64,000 bases of DNA from Rhodococcus sp. SMB37. GTDB taxonomy: Bacteria > Actinomycetota > Actinomycetes > Mycobacteriales > Mycobacteriaceae. Where the stretch lies: contig NZ_SLVY01000012.1 in NCBI RefSeq assembly GCF_004345605.1, forward strand, positions 124,001-188,000, written 5' to 3'. Under the pieces are notes generated by a model. The model had not been told where the DNA came from. It made no database searches and worked only from the letters and a program-made list of their open reading frames with translations. Below are positions 16,670 to 24,700 of the stretch, piece after piece. Numbering within the stretch: the stretch's first letter is position 1; every line of letters begins with the position of its first letter. The position numbers and the translations under genes are program-made.

Positions 16670-17814
16670 TGTGCGCTCTCCTTCGACGTGGCGGCAGCCG
16701 AGATGACGGCATCGGCGAGTGCCCGACGATGCTCGGCGGGGGTGCCGTAGGTGGACCGGTTCGCGGCGACGCGCCGGGTATACAGGTGCAGGTCGTGTTC
16801 GAAGGTCAGGCCGATGCCGCCGTGGAACTGCACGCATTCCTGCATCAGGTCGGCGGCATGATCGCCGATGTACGCCTTGGCCGCGCTCGACAGGCGGGCC
16901 GCGTCGGGTGTGTCCGCGGCGACGGCCGCAGCAGCGGTGTCGCTGATCGCGTGACACGCCTCGAGCCACATCTTCATGTCCGCGAAGCGGTGTTTGATGG
17001 CTTGGTACGAGGCCAGGGCCCGGCCGAACGAGTACCGGTCGAACGCCCACGCCACGGTGGTGTCGAACGCGGTCTGCAGCGCACCGACGGTTTCTGCGCA
17101 GCCCAGCACGATCGCCAGATGCCGGGCGTATTCGTCGTCGGCGGAGCCGTCGCCCGCAGCGCCGAGCAGCGCGCTCGCGGGTAGCCGCACTCGGTCGAAC
17201 TCGACCTTTGCGTAGCGGCGGGTGAGATCCACCGAGCGCATCGCAGTGACGGTCACGCCGGGCGTGTCGCGGGGAACGAGGACGTGGCTGAGTCCGTCGC
17301 CGGTACGGCCGGTCACCAACAGCAACTCGGCGGTGCCGGCGGCTTCGACGGGGCGTTTGGTGCCGTGCACGATCACGTCGTCGCCGTCGACGGTGATCGT
17401 CAGCGGCGCGGTGGCGGCACGGGCCTCCGGGCGTGGTTCGGCGGAGCACCACGCGGCGGTGACGGAGCCGTCGAGCAACCCCGCGAGGGTGTCGTGGTGG
17501 TGACTGTGCCGGCCCAGCAGGGCCGCGACCACGTTGGTCGGGACGAGCGGTCCGGGTGCGGCGTGCCGGCCGAACTCGTATGCGATCAAGGTCAGGTCGA
17601 TCAATCCCGAGTCGCTGATGGAGCCACCGCCGTGCGCTTCGTCGACGAGCAGGCTGGTCCAGCCCAGCTCGGCCCCGGCGCGCCAGAATCCCGGGTCGAA
17701 TCCGGCGGAGTCGTCGCGCAGGCCTCGCAGGACCGCGACCGGGGTGCGTTCCTGCAGGAACCGGGCGGTGGTGTCGCGGAAGAAGTCCTGGTCGGGCGTG
17801 GGTTCGAGCAGCAT
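16666..17814 (-). CDS. Acyl-CoA dehydrogenase, smaller subunit of a two-gene ACAD
   Basis: A 382-residue acyl-CoA dehydrogenase paralogue starting at ATG 17814 (MLLEPTPDQDFFRDTTARFL). The middle-domain substrate motif is degenerate (AAWCSAEPRPEARAATAP), whereas the C-terminal part keeps QFHGGIGLTFEHDLHLYTRR. Such divergence fits the non-catalytic or half-site subunit of heteromeric ACADs. The longer ORF up to 18834 runs antisense through the CobG-like gene and was rejected. An AT-rich segment with a palindrome lies directly upstream and may hold the operator of this two-gene unit. Confidence 0.9.
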   Translation of the reverse strand: MLLEPTPDQDFFRDTTARFLQERTPVAVLRGLRDDSAGFDPGFWRAGAELGWTSLLVDEAHGGGSISDSGLIDLTLIAYEFGRHAAPGPLVPTNVVAALLGRHSHHHDTLAGLLDGSVTAAWCSAEPRPEARAATAPLTITVDGDDVIVHGTKRPVEAAGTAELLLVTGRTGDGLSHVLVPRDTPGVTVTAMRSVDLTRRYAKVEFDRVRLPASALLGAAGDGSADDEYARHLAIVLGCAETVGALQTAFDTTVAWAFDRYSFGRALASYQAIKHRFADMKMWLEACHAISDTAAAAVAADTPDAARLSSAAKAYIGDHAADLMQECVQFHGGIGLTFEHDLHLYTRRVAANRSTYGTPAEHRRALADAVISAAATSKESAQ

Positions 17815-17859
17815 GCAGTGCCTCTCGTCTCGGTGGCACCCACAAGTGGAGTACCTCAA

Positions 17860-17873
17860 TCTCAATAATGAGA
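17860..17873. promoter_or_regulatory. AT-rich palindrome between divergent ACAD and CobG-like genes
   Basis: TCTCAATAATGAGA (arms TCTCA/TGAGA) sits in a conspicuously AT-rich 40-bp stretch of an otherwise GC-rich 139-bp divergent gap, next to the -10-like TATAGT (17875-17880). It is a plausible repressor operator and promoter region for one or both divergent units. No regulator gene is adjacent, so the protein that binds is unknown. Confidence 0.45.
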
Positions 17874-17953
17874 ATATAGTTATCCCATCCTGTAAAGGAA
17901 AGTCTCTTCGGGGCGGTTCCGGGGACGGCCCCCACATCCGGATACTGGAGGGC

Positions 17954-18748
17954 GTGACCGCGACGAACCCGAGGGACGACACCGCAGCAGTGGACGTGCA
18001 TCTGCCCGCCGGAACGCTGACCGCCGCACAACTGCAGACCCTCGCCGACCTCGCGCACACCCACGCCGGCGGCGTCCTGCACCTGACCCCGCACGCCCAC
18101 CTGCGCCTGCACGGCGACCCCGCGCCCCTGACCACAGCCGTCACCGACGCCGGATTCACCGTGGGCCACCCCGCGCTGCCGCACCTGCTCGCGTCCCCCC
18201 TCACCGGACGCATCGGCGGACTCCGCGACATCCGGCCCCTCACCGACACCGCACAGACCCGCCTGCTCACCGCGCGCCCCGGCGTGACACTCGGACTCGA
18301 CGACGGCACCGGCGACGTCGTCGCGCTGACCCCCGATCGCACACTGCTCGCCCTACCCGGCGACGAATGGGCCCTGATCCTCGGCGGCGAGGACACCGGG
18401 ATCCGCCGATCCGACCCTGTCGACGCCGTCGGCCTCCTGTTCGACGACACCGCACCCACCGACATCGCACCCACCGACACCCCCATTGCCGTCCCGACGC
18501 CCCCGGACCCCCCGATCGGATGGCTCGACCAACCGGACGGCACCGTCACCCTGGCCGGAGGCCTGCCCGGCGGTGTGCTCCCCGCCCGTCTCGCCGAATT
18601 CCTCGCCGCCGTCGAACACCCCCTCGTCGTCACCCCCTGGCGCTCGGTGCTGCTGTGCGACCTCCCCGAACAGGTCGCCGAACAGGCCGTGCGTGTCCTC
18701 GCCCCCATGGGATTGATCTTCGACGCACAGTCACCGCACCTGCGGTAA
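17954..18748 (+). CDS. CobG-like (precorrin-3B synthase/nitrite-sulfite reductase half-domain) protein without Fe-S cysteines
   Basis: A 264-residue protein with two nitrite/sulfite-reductase ferredoxin-like half-domains. The first (about residues 12-55) has VHLPAGTLTAAQLQTLADLA and HLTPHAHLRLHG; the second (about 190-245) ends in VVTPWRSVLL, a CobG-like C-terminal signature. The segment LLASPLTGR matches the CobG linker. CobG uses a 4Fe-4S cluster to make precorrin-3B in aerobic cobalamin synthesis and is about 100 residues longer. Here only one cysteine is present (VLLCDLP), so no cluster can be held. The N-terminal CPG-type opening is also missing. GTG 17954 is the chosen start. It lies 48 bp before a disulfide oxidoreductase gene. 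The function is unknown; it may be a degenerate or repurposed CobG. Confidence 0.72.
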   Translation: MTATNPRDDTAAVDVHLPAGTLTAAQLQTLADLAHTHAGGVLHLTPHAHLRLHGDPAPLTTAVTDAGFTVGHPALPHLLASPLTGRIGGLRDIRPLTDTAQTRLLTARPGVTLGLDDGTGDVVALTPDRTLLALPGDEWALILGGEDTGIRRSDPVDAVGLLFDDTAPTDIAPTDTPIAVPTPPDPPIGWLDQPDGTVTLAGGLPGGVLPARLAEFLAAVEHPLVVTPWRSVLLCDLPEQVAEQAVRVLAPMGLIFDAQSPHLR

Positions 18749-18796
18749 CCCACCGAACCGCCCCGCCTCACACCGGACCGGCCTACCGTAGGACAG

Positions 18797-20272
18797 GTGA
18801 GTTCCGAACCGGCCGACTCCGCATCCCCCGACACCGACGCCTTCGACGTGATCGTGCTCGGCGCGGGCCCCGCCGGCGAGAATGCCGCTCAATACGCCAT
18901 CGCCGGATCCGACCGCACCGCCGCCCTCGTCGAACACGAATTGGTCGGCGGCGAATGCTCCTACTGGGCATGCATGCCCAGTAAGGCCCTGCTGCGGCCC
19001 ACCCAGGTCCTCGCCACCGCCACGCACATGCCCGGCGTGCAGCAGCACGTCACCGCCGACCACGTCGACATCCCCGCCGTCCTGTCCCGCCGCGACCGGT
19101 TCACCTCCGGCCACGACGACTCCTCCCAGGTGCTGTGGGCCGACGCCGCCGGCATCGACGTGATCCGCGGTCACGCGCACCTCACCGGACCCCGCACCGT
19201 CACCGTCGACGGCGACCACCCCCGCACCCTGCACGCCCGCCACGCCGTCGTCCTCGCCACCGGCACCGTCGCCACCGTCCCCGACCTGCCCGGACTACGC
19301 GCCGCACTGCCCTGGACCTCCCGCGACGCCACGAACCTGCGGCAGATCCCACGCCGGATCCTCGTGATCGGCGGCGGCGTCGTCGCCTGCGAAACCGCCA
19401 CGTGGCTACGGCAACTCGGCGCCGACGAGGTCACCGTCGTCGTCCGCGGACCGCGCCTGCTCGCGCGGATCGAACCGTTCGCCTCCGATGCCGTCGCCGA
19501 CCGGATGCAGACCCGCGGCGTCCGACTGCGGTTCGGGACCGAAGTGACCTCGGTGACGCGCCCCGACGTCCGCGACACCGGCGTCGGCATGATCCACGGT
19601 GGCCCCGTCACCGCGGAGTTGACCGACGGCACCACCATCGAGGTCGACGAACTCGTCGTCGCGACCGGTCGCCGCGCCGCCGTCGGCCACCTCGGCCTCG
19701 ACACCGTCGGCCTCGACACCGGCACCGTGACCGTCGACGACCACCTCACCGTCGCCGGTGTCGACGGCACCTGGCTGTACGCGGTCGGCGACGTCAACGG
19801 CCGCGCCGCCCTGACCCACATGGGCAAATACCAGGCCCGGGTGTGCGGCGACGTCATCGCCGCCCGCGCCGAGAACCGGCCACTGGACGACCCCCGTTAC
19901 CGGGCGAGCGCCGACCACGGGCAGATCCCCCAGGTGATCTTCACCGTCCCGGAGATCTCCTCCGTCGGGCACACCGCAGACTCGGCCCGCGACGCCGGAC
20001 TCGACGTCGAGGTGCTCGAGGCCGACATCGACGTCGCAGGCGCCGCCCTGCACCGCGACGACTTCACCGGTCACGCAACGCTTGTCGTCGACCGCGCCAC
20101 CGACGTCCTCGTCGGCGCGACCTTCGCGGGGTCCGACGTCGCCGAACTCGTCCACGCCGCTACCGTCGCGATCGTCGGGAAGGTGTCCCTCGGTCTGCTG
20201 TGGCACGCAGTCCCGGCCTACCCCACGATCAGTGAGGTATGGCTGCGCCTGCTCGAAACCCGCCGGCCGTGA
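18797..20272 (+). CDS. FAD-dependent pyridine nucleotide-disulfide oxidoreductase
   Basis: A 491-residue group-I disulfide oxidoreductase. FAD-binding VIVLGAGPAGENAA (residues 18-31), redox-active C54-X4-C59 in GGECSYWACMPSK, NAD(P)-binding VIGGGVVACETATWL in the second Rossmann domain, FAD site YAVGDVNGRAALTHMGKYQA, and a dimerisation domain ending in HAVPAYPTISEVWLRLLE. The SYWAC form of the redox loop separates it from lipoamide dehydrogenase (usually CLNxGC), and the C-terminal active-site base motif HPTxSE is altered. The substrate (mycothiol-like disulfide, quinone or metal) is not known. The GTG start is 48 bp after the CobG-like gene. Confidence 0.9.
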   Translation: MSSEPADSASPDTDAFDVIVLGAGPAGENAAQYAIAGSDRTAALVEHELVGGECSYWACMPSKALLRPTQVLATATHMPGVQQHVTADHVDIPAVLSRRDRFTSGHDDSSQVLWADAAGIDVIRGHAHLTGPRTVTVDGDHPRTLHARHAVVLATGTVATVPDLPGLRAALPWTSRDATNLRQIPRRILVIGGGVVACETATWLRQLGADEVTVVVRGPRLLARIEPFASDAVADRMQTRGVRLRFGTEVTSVTRPDVRDTGVGMIHGGPVTAELTDGTTIEVDELVVATGRRAAVGHLGLDTVGLDTGTVTVDDHLTVAGVDGTWLYAVGDVNGRAALTHMGKYQARVCGDVIAARAENRPLDDPRYRASADHGQIPQVIFTVPEISSVGHTADSARDAGLDVEVLEADIDVAGAALHRDDFTGHATLVVDRATDVLVGATFAGSDVAELVHAATVAIVGKVSLGLLWHAVPAYPTISEVWLRLLETRRP

Positions 20273-20491
20273 CACCGAGGCCCTGACCGCGCCCGGGGAC
20301 GCTCGGCCTCCACGCCGGCGGTAGTAGTGTGCGGGGCAGTGAACACTTCCTTCCGTGCTTGAGAATCGACTCTCACGTCGATCGTGAACGACGCCGCCTA
20401 CGCGCGGCGGTGATTCCGTGTGCCCCGAGTGGGGACCCGACCCCGGGCCCCCGGCTCCGCTCCCATCGGAATCACACTTCTCGGAGTTCTC

Positions 20492-21313
20492 ATGCGCCGT
20501 CTGCCCCTGTCCAGCCGCACTCCCCTGCCCCGCACCGACCTGCTCGGTGACTGCCACAGCTGTGTCGGCTTGTGCTGCACCGTCTTCGGATTCTCTCGCT
20601 CCCGCGACTTCGCCACCGACAAACCTGCCGGGACACCGTGCCCACACCTCGCGTCCGATTTCGGCTCCACGATCCACGACGCCCTGGCCCCGCGCGGGTA
20701 CAGAGGATGCACCGCGTTCGACTGCTTCGGCGCCGGTCAGGCCGCCACCGCCCGGGTCCCCGGCCACCTCACCGGCGCGGTGTTCCCGAGGATGAAACAG
20801 TTGCACGAGATGCTCTGGTACCTCCACGAGGTCACCGATCGTGCCCTCGACCCCGACGACATCGCCGACGCCGCTGATCTGGCTGCGACGATCAGCGGAT
20901 TCACCCGGCTCGAGGCATCCGAACTGCTCACTCTCGACCTGGGCGAAGTGCACGAGCAGGTGCGCGCCCTGCTCGTCGATGTCAGCGATGCACTGCGCGC
21001 GTCGTATCACGCCACCGGCACACTCGATCCGCGACTACACCCCGGCGCGGACCTCGCAGGCCGGCCCCTGCGAGGCCGGGTCCTGTGCGGCGTCGACCTG
21101 CGCGGCGCGTGCCTGATCGGAACAGATCTGCGAGGCAGTGATCTGAGTGCGGTGGATCTACTCGGCGCCGACCTACGCGATGCCCGCCTCGACGGTGCCG
21201 ATCTGTCGTCGGCGCTGTATCTGACGGGCCCGCAGCTCGCGGCGGCACGCGGTGACCGCGACACGCTGCTGCCCCACTGGGTGCCGATACCGCAGTGGGG
21301 CAGGCACTGGTGA
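20492..21313 (+). CDS. Pentapeptide-repeat protein with cysteine-rich N-terminal domain
   Basis: A 273-residue two-part protein. The N-terminal part has seven cysteines: C21, C24, C28, C29, C50, C73 and C78, in a C-x2-C-x3-CC ... PC ... GC-x4-C layout that suggests a metal or Fe-S site. A helical linker (about 95-170) follows. The C-terminal part (about 180-250) has pentapeptide repeats of A(D/N)LxG type: GADLAGRPLRG, GVDLRGACLIGTDLRGSDLSAVDLLGADLRD. The start ATG 20492 has GGAG five bases upstream. The 219-bp leader before it contains a GC-rich hairpin (about 20391-20411) but no recognised riboswitch. Pentapeptide repeats in MfpA/Qnr protect DNA gyrase; whether this one does so is unknown. 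Confidence 0.85.
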   Translation: MRRLPLSSRTPLPRTDLLGDCHSCVGLCCTVFGFSRSRDFATDKPAGTPCPHLASDFGSTIHDALAPRGYRGCTAFDCFGAGQAATARVPGHLTGAVFPRMKQLHEMLWYLHEVTDRALDPDDIADAADLAATISGFTRLEASELLTLDLGEVHEQVRALLVDVSDALRASYHATGTLDPRLHPGADLAGRPLRGRVLCGVDLRGACLIGTDLRGSDLSAVDLLGADLRDARLDGADLSSALYLTGPQLAAARGDRDTLLPHWVPIPQWGRHW

Positions 21314-21423
21314 GCCGCACGAAAACAGATCCCCCGAACCACCCGCCCCACCGAACACGTCGGTCCCTCCTGGCACACTGATTCGCACATGCGTACGACG
21401 ACCGCAGGAAGGTGAGTGCTCCT

Positions 21424-22479
21424 ATGACGAGCCGGGACGGATCGGGCCTCCTCGAGTGGGTCGCGTCGTACCTGGAGACTCTGCAGACCGCGAAACGCTC
21501 GGCGCACACGGTCAAGGCGTACCGCCTCGACCTGCACGGGGTGTGCGCTGCGCTTGCCGCGGCGCGCGGCGGCACCCCGGACACCTTGACCATCGCAGAC
21601 CTCACGATCCGCGGGCTGCGCACCGCGTTCGCCACGTTCGCGCGCGAACGCCAACCGGCGTCGGTGCGACGCGCCTGGTCGGTATGGAACAACTTCTGCA
21701 ATTTCCTCGTCACCGAGGGGCTCTCCGAGGGCAACCCGATGGCCTCGATCACCCAGCCGAAACGCCCCGAGCACACCCCGAAGGCCTTCAAACCGGCCGC
21801 CGTCGGGCAACTCGTCGACACCTTGACCCACGACGCACAGCACCCGAGCGGGTCGCCGCGGGACTGGCCGCAGCGGGATCTGGCGCTGGTCGCGACCCTG
21901 CTGCTCACCGGGATCCGGTCGGAGGAGTTGATCTCGCTGGATCTGGGACACATCCTCGGCGGGCTCGACGCCCCCGTGCTGCGGGTACACGGCAAAGGCG
22001 CGATCGAACGGGAAATCCCCCTCGAAGACAGCTGGACGGCGATCACGTCCGCTTACCTGCAGGAACGCTATGTCCGGTTTCCGCCGCTGCGGCATTCGGT
22101 ACTCGCCGACCGCACGGATCTGCCGGTGTGGGAGCGGCACACCCCCACCGATCCGTTGTTCGTCGGGGCCGACGGGCAGCGCATCACCCGCGGCACCCTG
22201 CAATACCGAGTACGGCGCATGTATCGGCGTGCGGGCATCGAATCCGAACGCAAACGGGGAGCGCTCGCGCACGCGCTGCGGCACACCTTCGCGACGTCGC
22301 TGGCCGACAACGGCGCCACGATGGTCGAGTTGCAGCAGCTGCTCGGGCATCGGTCGTTGCAGACCGTGCAGATCTACACCTCGGCGACGAACGACGCGGT
22401 ACGGCATGCAGCCCGCCACAACCCGGTATACGGGTTGCTCGGCGGAACCGATCGCACTGTGAGCGACGACGCGAGCTGA
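21424..22479 (+). CDS. Tyrosine recombinase (XerC/D-like integrase family)
   Basis: A 351-residue tyrosine recombinase with an N-terminal SAM-like core-binding domain (about residues 8-95: WVASYLETLQTAKRSAHTVKAYRLD) and a catalytic domain. The catalytic set is complete: R165 (GIRSEEL), K191 (HGKGAIERE), H283 and R286 (HALRHTF), H309 (GHRS) and nucleophile Y318 (IYTSAT). ATG 21424 is preferred because the AGGAAGG ribosome site directly abuts GTG 21412. It has no neighbouring phage or excisionase gene, no tRNA and no obvious att repeat. It may be a Xer-type housekeeping enzyme or a relict of an integrated element. Confidence 0.9.
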   Translation: MTSRDGSGLLEWVASYLETLQTAKRSAHTVKAYRLDLHGVCAALAAARGGTPDTLTIADLTIRGLRTAFATFARERQPASVRRAWSVWNNFCNFLVTEGLSEGNPMASITQPKRPEHTPKAFKPAAVGQLVDTLTHDAQHPSGSPRDWPQRDLALVATLLLTGIRSEELISLDLGHILGGLDAPVLRVHGKGAIEREIPLEDSWTAITSAYLQERYVRFPPLRHSVLADRTDLPVWERHTPTDPLFVGADGQRITRGTLQYRVRRMYRRAGIESERKRGALAHALRHTFATSLADNGATMVELQQLLGHRSLQTVQIYTSATNDAVRHAARHNPVYGLLGGTDRTVSDDAS

Positions 22480-22555
22480 CAGACTGGGATCCGAACCGCA
22501 GTGTCGAGGTGCACTCCACACATGAGGACGCACCGAGAACAACGAAGGAGCTTGC

Positions 22556-24004
22556 ATGAGCGTCGAATCGGTGGAAGCTGCGCGTCATCGCGTCGTGGTG
22601 ATCGGATCGGGATTCGGTGGATTGTTCGCCGCGCAGGCCCTCGCCCGCGCCGATGCCGACGTCACGCTGGTAGCGCGCACCACCCACCATCTATTCCAGC
22701 CACTGCTCTATCAGGTGGCCACAGGCATCCTCTCGGTCGGCGACATCGCCCCGGCCACGCGCATGGTGCTGCGCAAACAGGACAACACCCGGGTGCTGCT
22801 CGGGGAAGTCGACGACATCGATCTCGAGAACGGCACGGTCACTTCCCAGTTCCTGGAGCGACGCACCGTCAGCGACTTCGACTCGCTGATCGTCGCAGCC
22901 GGCGCCGGCCAGTCCTATTTCGGCAACGATCATTTCGCCGAGTTCGCGCCCGGCATGAAGACGATCGACGACGCACTCGAGTTGCGCGGCCGCATCCTGG
23001 GGGCATTCGAGCAGGCCGAACTGTCGAACGACCCCGAGGAACAGACCCGACTGCTCACCTTCGTCGTGGTGGGCGCGGGCCCGACCGGTGTGGAGCTGGC
23101 CGGGCAGATCGCGGAACTGGCGCATCGCACCCTCAAGGGCACCTTCCGTCATATCGACACGACGCGGGCGCGAGTGGTGCTGCTCGACGGCGCATCGGAC
23201 GTGCTGCCGGTGTACGGCGGGAAGCTGTCGAAGAAGGCCCGCCGAACCCTCGAGGGTCTCGGTGTGGAGATCCAGCTGGGTGCGATGGTCACCGGCGTCG
23301 ACGCAGACGGTCTGACGGTCAAGGAGAAAGACGGCACCGAGCGACGTCTCGAATCGCAGTGCAAGGTGTGGTCGGCGGGCGTGGCGGCGAGCCCGCTCGG
23401 CAAGCAGCTGGCGGAGCAGTCCGGTGCCGGGATCGACCGGGCCGGTCGCGTCGAGGTGCTGCCCGATCTGTCATTGCCGGGATACCCGAACGTGTTCGTG
23501 ATCGGCGACATGATGTCGCTCGACAAGCTTCCGGGGCTCGCGCAGGTCGCGATGCAGGGCGGCAAGTACGCGGCGAAACAGATCGCCGCATCCGTCGAGG
23601 GGCAGGACCCGTCCCAGCGACCCCCGTTCAAGTATTTCGACAAGGGGTCGATGGCGACGATCTCGCGGTTCAGTGCGGTCGCGAAGGTCGGCAAACTCGA
23701 GATCAGTGGGTTCCTCGGCTGGATCGCCTGGTTGTTCATCCACCTGCTGTATCTGGTGGGGTTCTCATCGAAGATGTCGACGTTGTTGTCGTGGGCGCAG
23801 GCGTTCTTCTCCGCCGGCCGCAACGAGATGGCGGCGACCGAGCAGCAAGTGTTCGCGCGGATCGCGATCGAGCGGCTACGACACCACGAGAACTCCCTCG
23901 CTGCCGGCAACGGCAGCGCCACCGAGCGGGGCGCCGCAGGGAAGGACGCTCCCGCCGGGAAGGACAGCGACTCGTCTCCGGCGGACCGCAAGGCCGCCGG
24001 CTGA
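22556..24004 (+). CDS. ndh: Type II NADH dehydrogenase (NDH-2)
   Basis: A 482-residue membrane-associated flavoprotein that oxidises NADH and reduces menaquinone without pumping protons. Motifs: FAD-binding VVVIGSGFGGLFAAQAL (about residues 13-29), NADH-binding FVVVGAGPTGVELAGQIAELA (about 172-192), the second FAD site NVFVIGDMMSLD (about 312-323) and AMQGGKYAAKQI. A C-terminal hydrophobic segment (about 390-412, WLFIHLLYLVGF) should anchor it. The last 40 residues are a low-complexity charged tail. The ATG follows AAGGAG. It converges on the thioesterase gene with 16 bp between stops. Confidence 0.95.
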   Translation: MSVESVEAARHRVVVIGSGFGGLFAAQALARADADVTLVARTTHHLFQPLLYQVATGILSVGDIAPATRMVLRKQDNTRVLLGEVDDIDLENGTVTSQFLERRTVSDFDSLIVAAGAGQSYFGNDHFAEFAPGMKTIDDALELRGRILGAFEQAELSNDPEEQTRLLTFVVVGAGPTGVELAGQIAELAHRTLKGTFRHIDTTRARVVLLDGASDVLPVYGGKLSKKARRTLEGLGVEIQLGAMVTGVDADGLTVKEKDGTERRLESQCKVWSAGVAASPLGKQLAEQSGAGIDRAGRVEVLPDLSLPGYPNVFVIGDMMSLDKLPGLAQVAMQGGKYAAKQIAASVEGQDPSQRPPFKYFDKGSMATISRFSAVAKVGKLEISGFLGWIAWLFIHLLYLVGFSSKMSTLLSWAQAFFSAGRNEMAATEQQVFARIAIERLRHHENSLAAGNGSATERGAAGKDAPAGKDSDSSPADRKAAG

Positions 24005-24020
24005 CCAGTGCGGCGCGCCG

Positions 24021-24473
24021 TCAGTTCCCGATGCGGGCGCTGTCCTCGATGTTCGCCAGCCGAACCTGGCCCTGCGAGACGACCCGGTCCTGCGCGTCGG
24101 TGATCACCACCCGCCACAGTTGCTGGGTGCGGCCCCGGTGGATGGGGGTGCCGACGGCGGTGAGGACGCCCTCGCGGGTGGCGCGCAGGAAGTCGGTGTT
24201 GTTGTTGACTCCGACGACGTTGCCGCGATCGCCGAACCAGATGGCGCCGCCCATACTCGCGATGGTTTCGATGACCGCGCAGTACACCCCGCCGTGCACG
24301 ATGCCGTAAGGCTGATGCTGGTTCGGTGTCACGGTCCACTGGGCGCGGACGACATCGGCGGTGAGTTCGAGGAACTCGAGTCCGAGTGCTGCTCCGAACC
24401 CGGTGCGGTTGAGTGTGGTCACCTCGGCGGCATCGAGTGCAGAACTGTGCTCCGGCGTGGATTGATCGGTCAT
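24021..24473 (-). CDS. PaaI-family hotdog thioesterase
   Basis: A 150-residue hotdog-fold protein of the PaaI/4HBT type. The signature region GIVHGGVYCAVIETIASMGG carries the HGG turn and the acidic residue on the central helix used to hydrolyse acyl-CoA thioesters. ATG 24473 (MTDQSTPEH) is chosen because AGGAGAG lies 10 bases upstream; a longer ORF to 24542 has no ribosome site. The acyl-CoA substrate is unknown. A strong hairpin 125 bp upstream of the start separates it from the iron-regulated gene behind it. Confidence 0.87.
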   Translation of the reverse strand: MTDQSTPEHSSALDAAEVTTLNRTGFGAALGLEFLELTADVVRAQWTVTPNQHQPYGIVHGGVYCAVIETIASMGGAIWFGDRGNVVGVNNNTDFLRATREGVLTAVGTPIHRGRTQQLWRVVITDAQDRVVSQGQVRLANIEDSARIGN

Positions 24474-24597
24474 GTCTGTGAACTCTCCTGCTCGATCGGT
24501 CCGGCCGAGGGCGCCGGTGTCCGTCGAACGATGGTAGGGCATCGACGTTTTCGGCGGGCGGGAGAGCAGCTTCGGGAAGCGCGGGGCCTGAACGGAC

Positions 24598-24632
24598 CGG
24601 CGGGCCTCGCGTGGTGATCGCGAGGCCCGCCG
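24598..24632 (-). terminator. Perfect hairpin terminator after the iron-reductase-like gene
   Basis: A perfect 14-bp GC-rich inverted repeat (24598-24611 with 24619-24632) with a 7-base loop lies between the stop of the gene at 24701 and the thioesterase. There is no clear T-run on either strand, so it is a factor-independent-like terminator of the actinobacterial type, possibly working in both directions. Confidence 0.75.
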
Positions 24633-24700
24633 TCGGGGATGGACCGGGAGTCTCTGCAGCCCTCAGGACTCCGGCACGGTCCGGTGTTGCGCGTCTCTCA

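Noticed and set aside
16666-18834. Very long acyl-CoA dehydrogenase start near 18834, and another ACAD start near 18184
   Set aside because: The extra N-terminal parts are antisense to the CobG-like gene and lack ACAD sequence; starts at 17814 and 16669 match the family N-termini.
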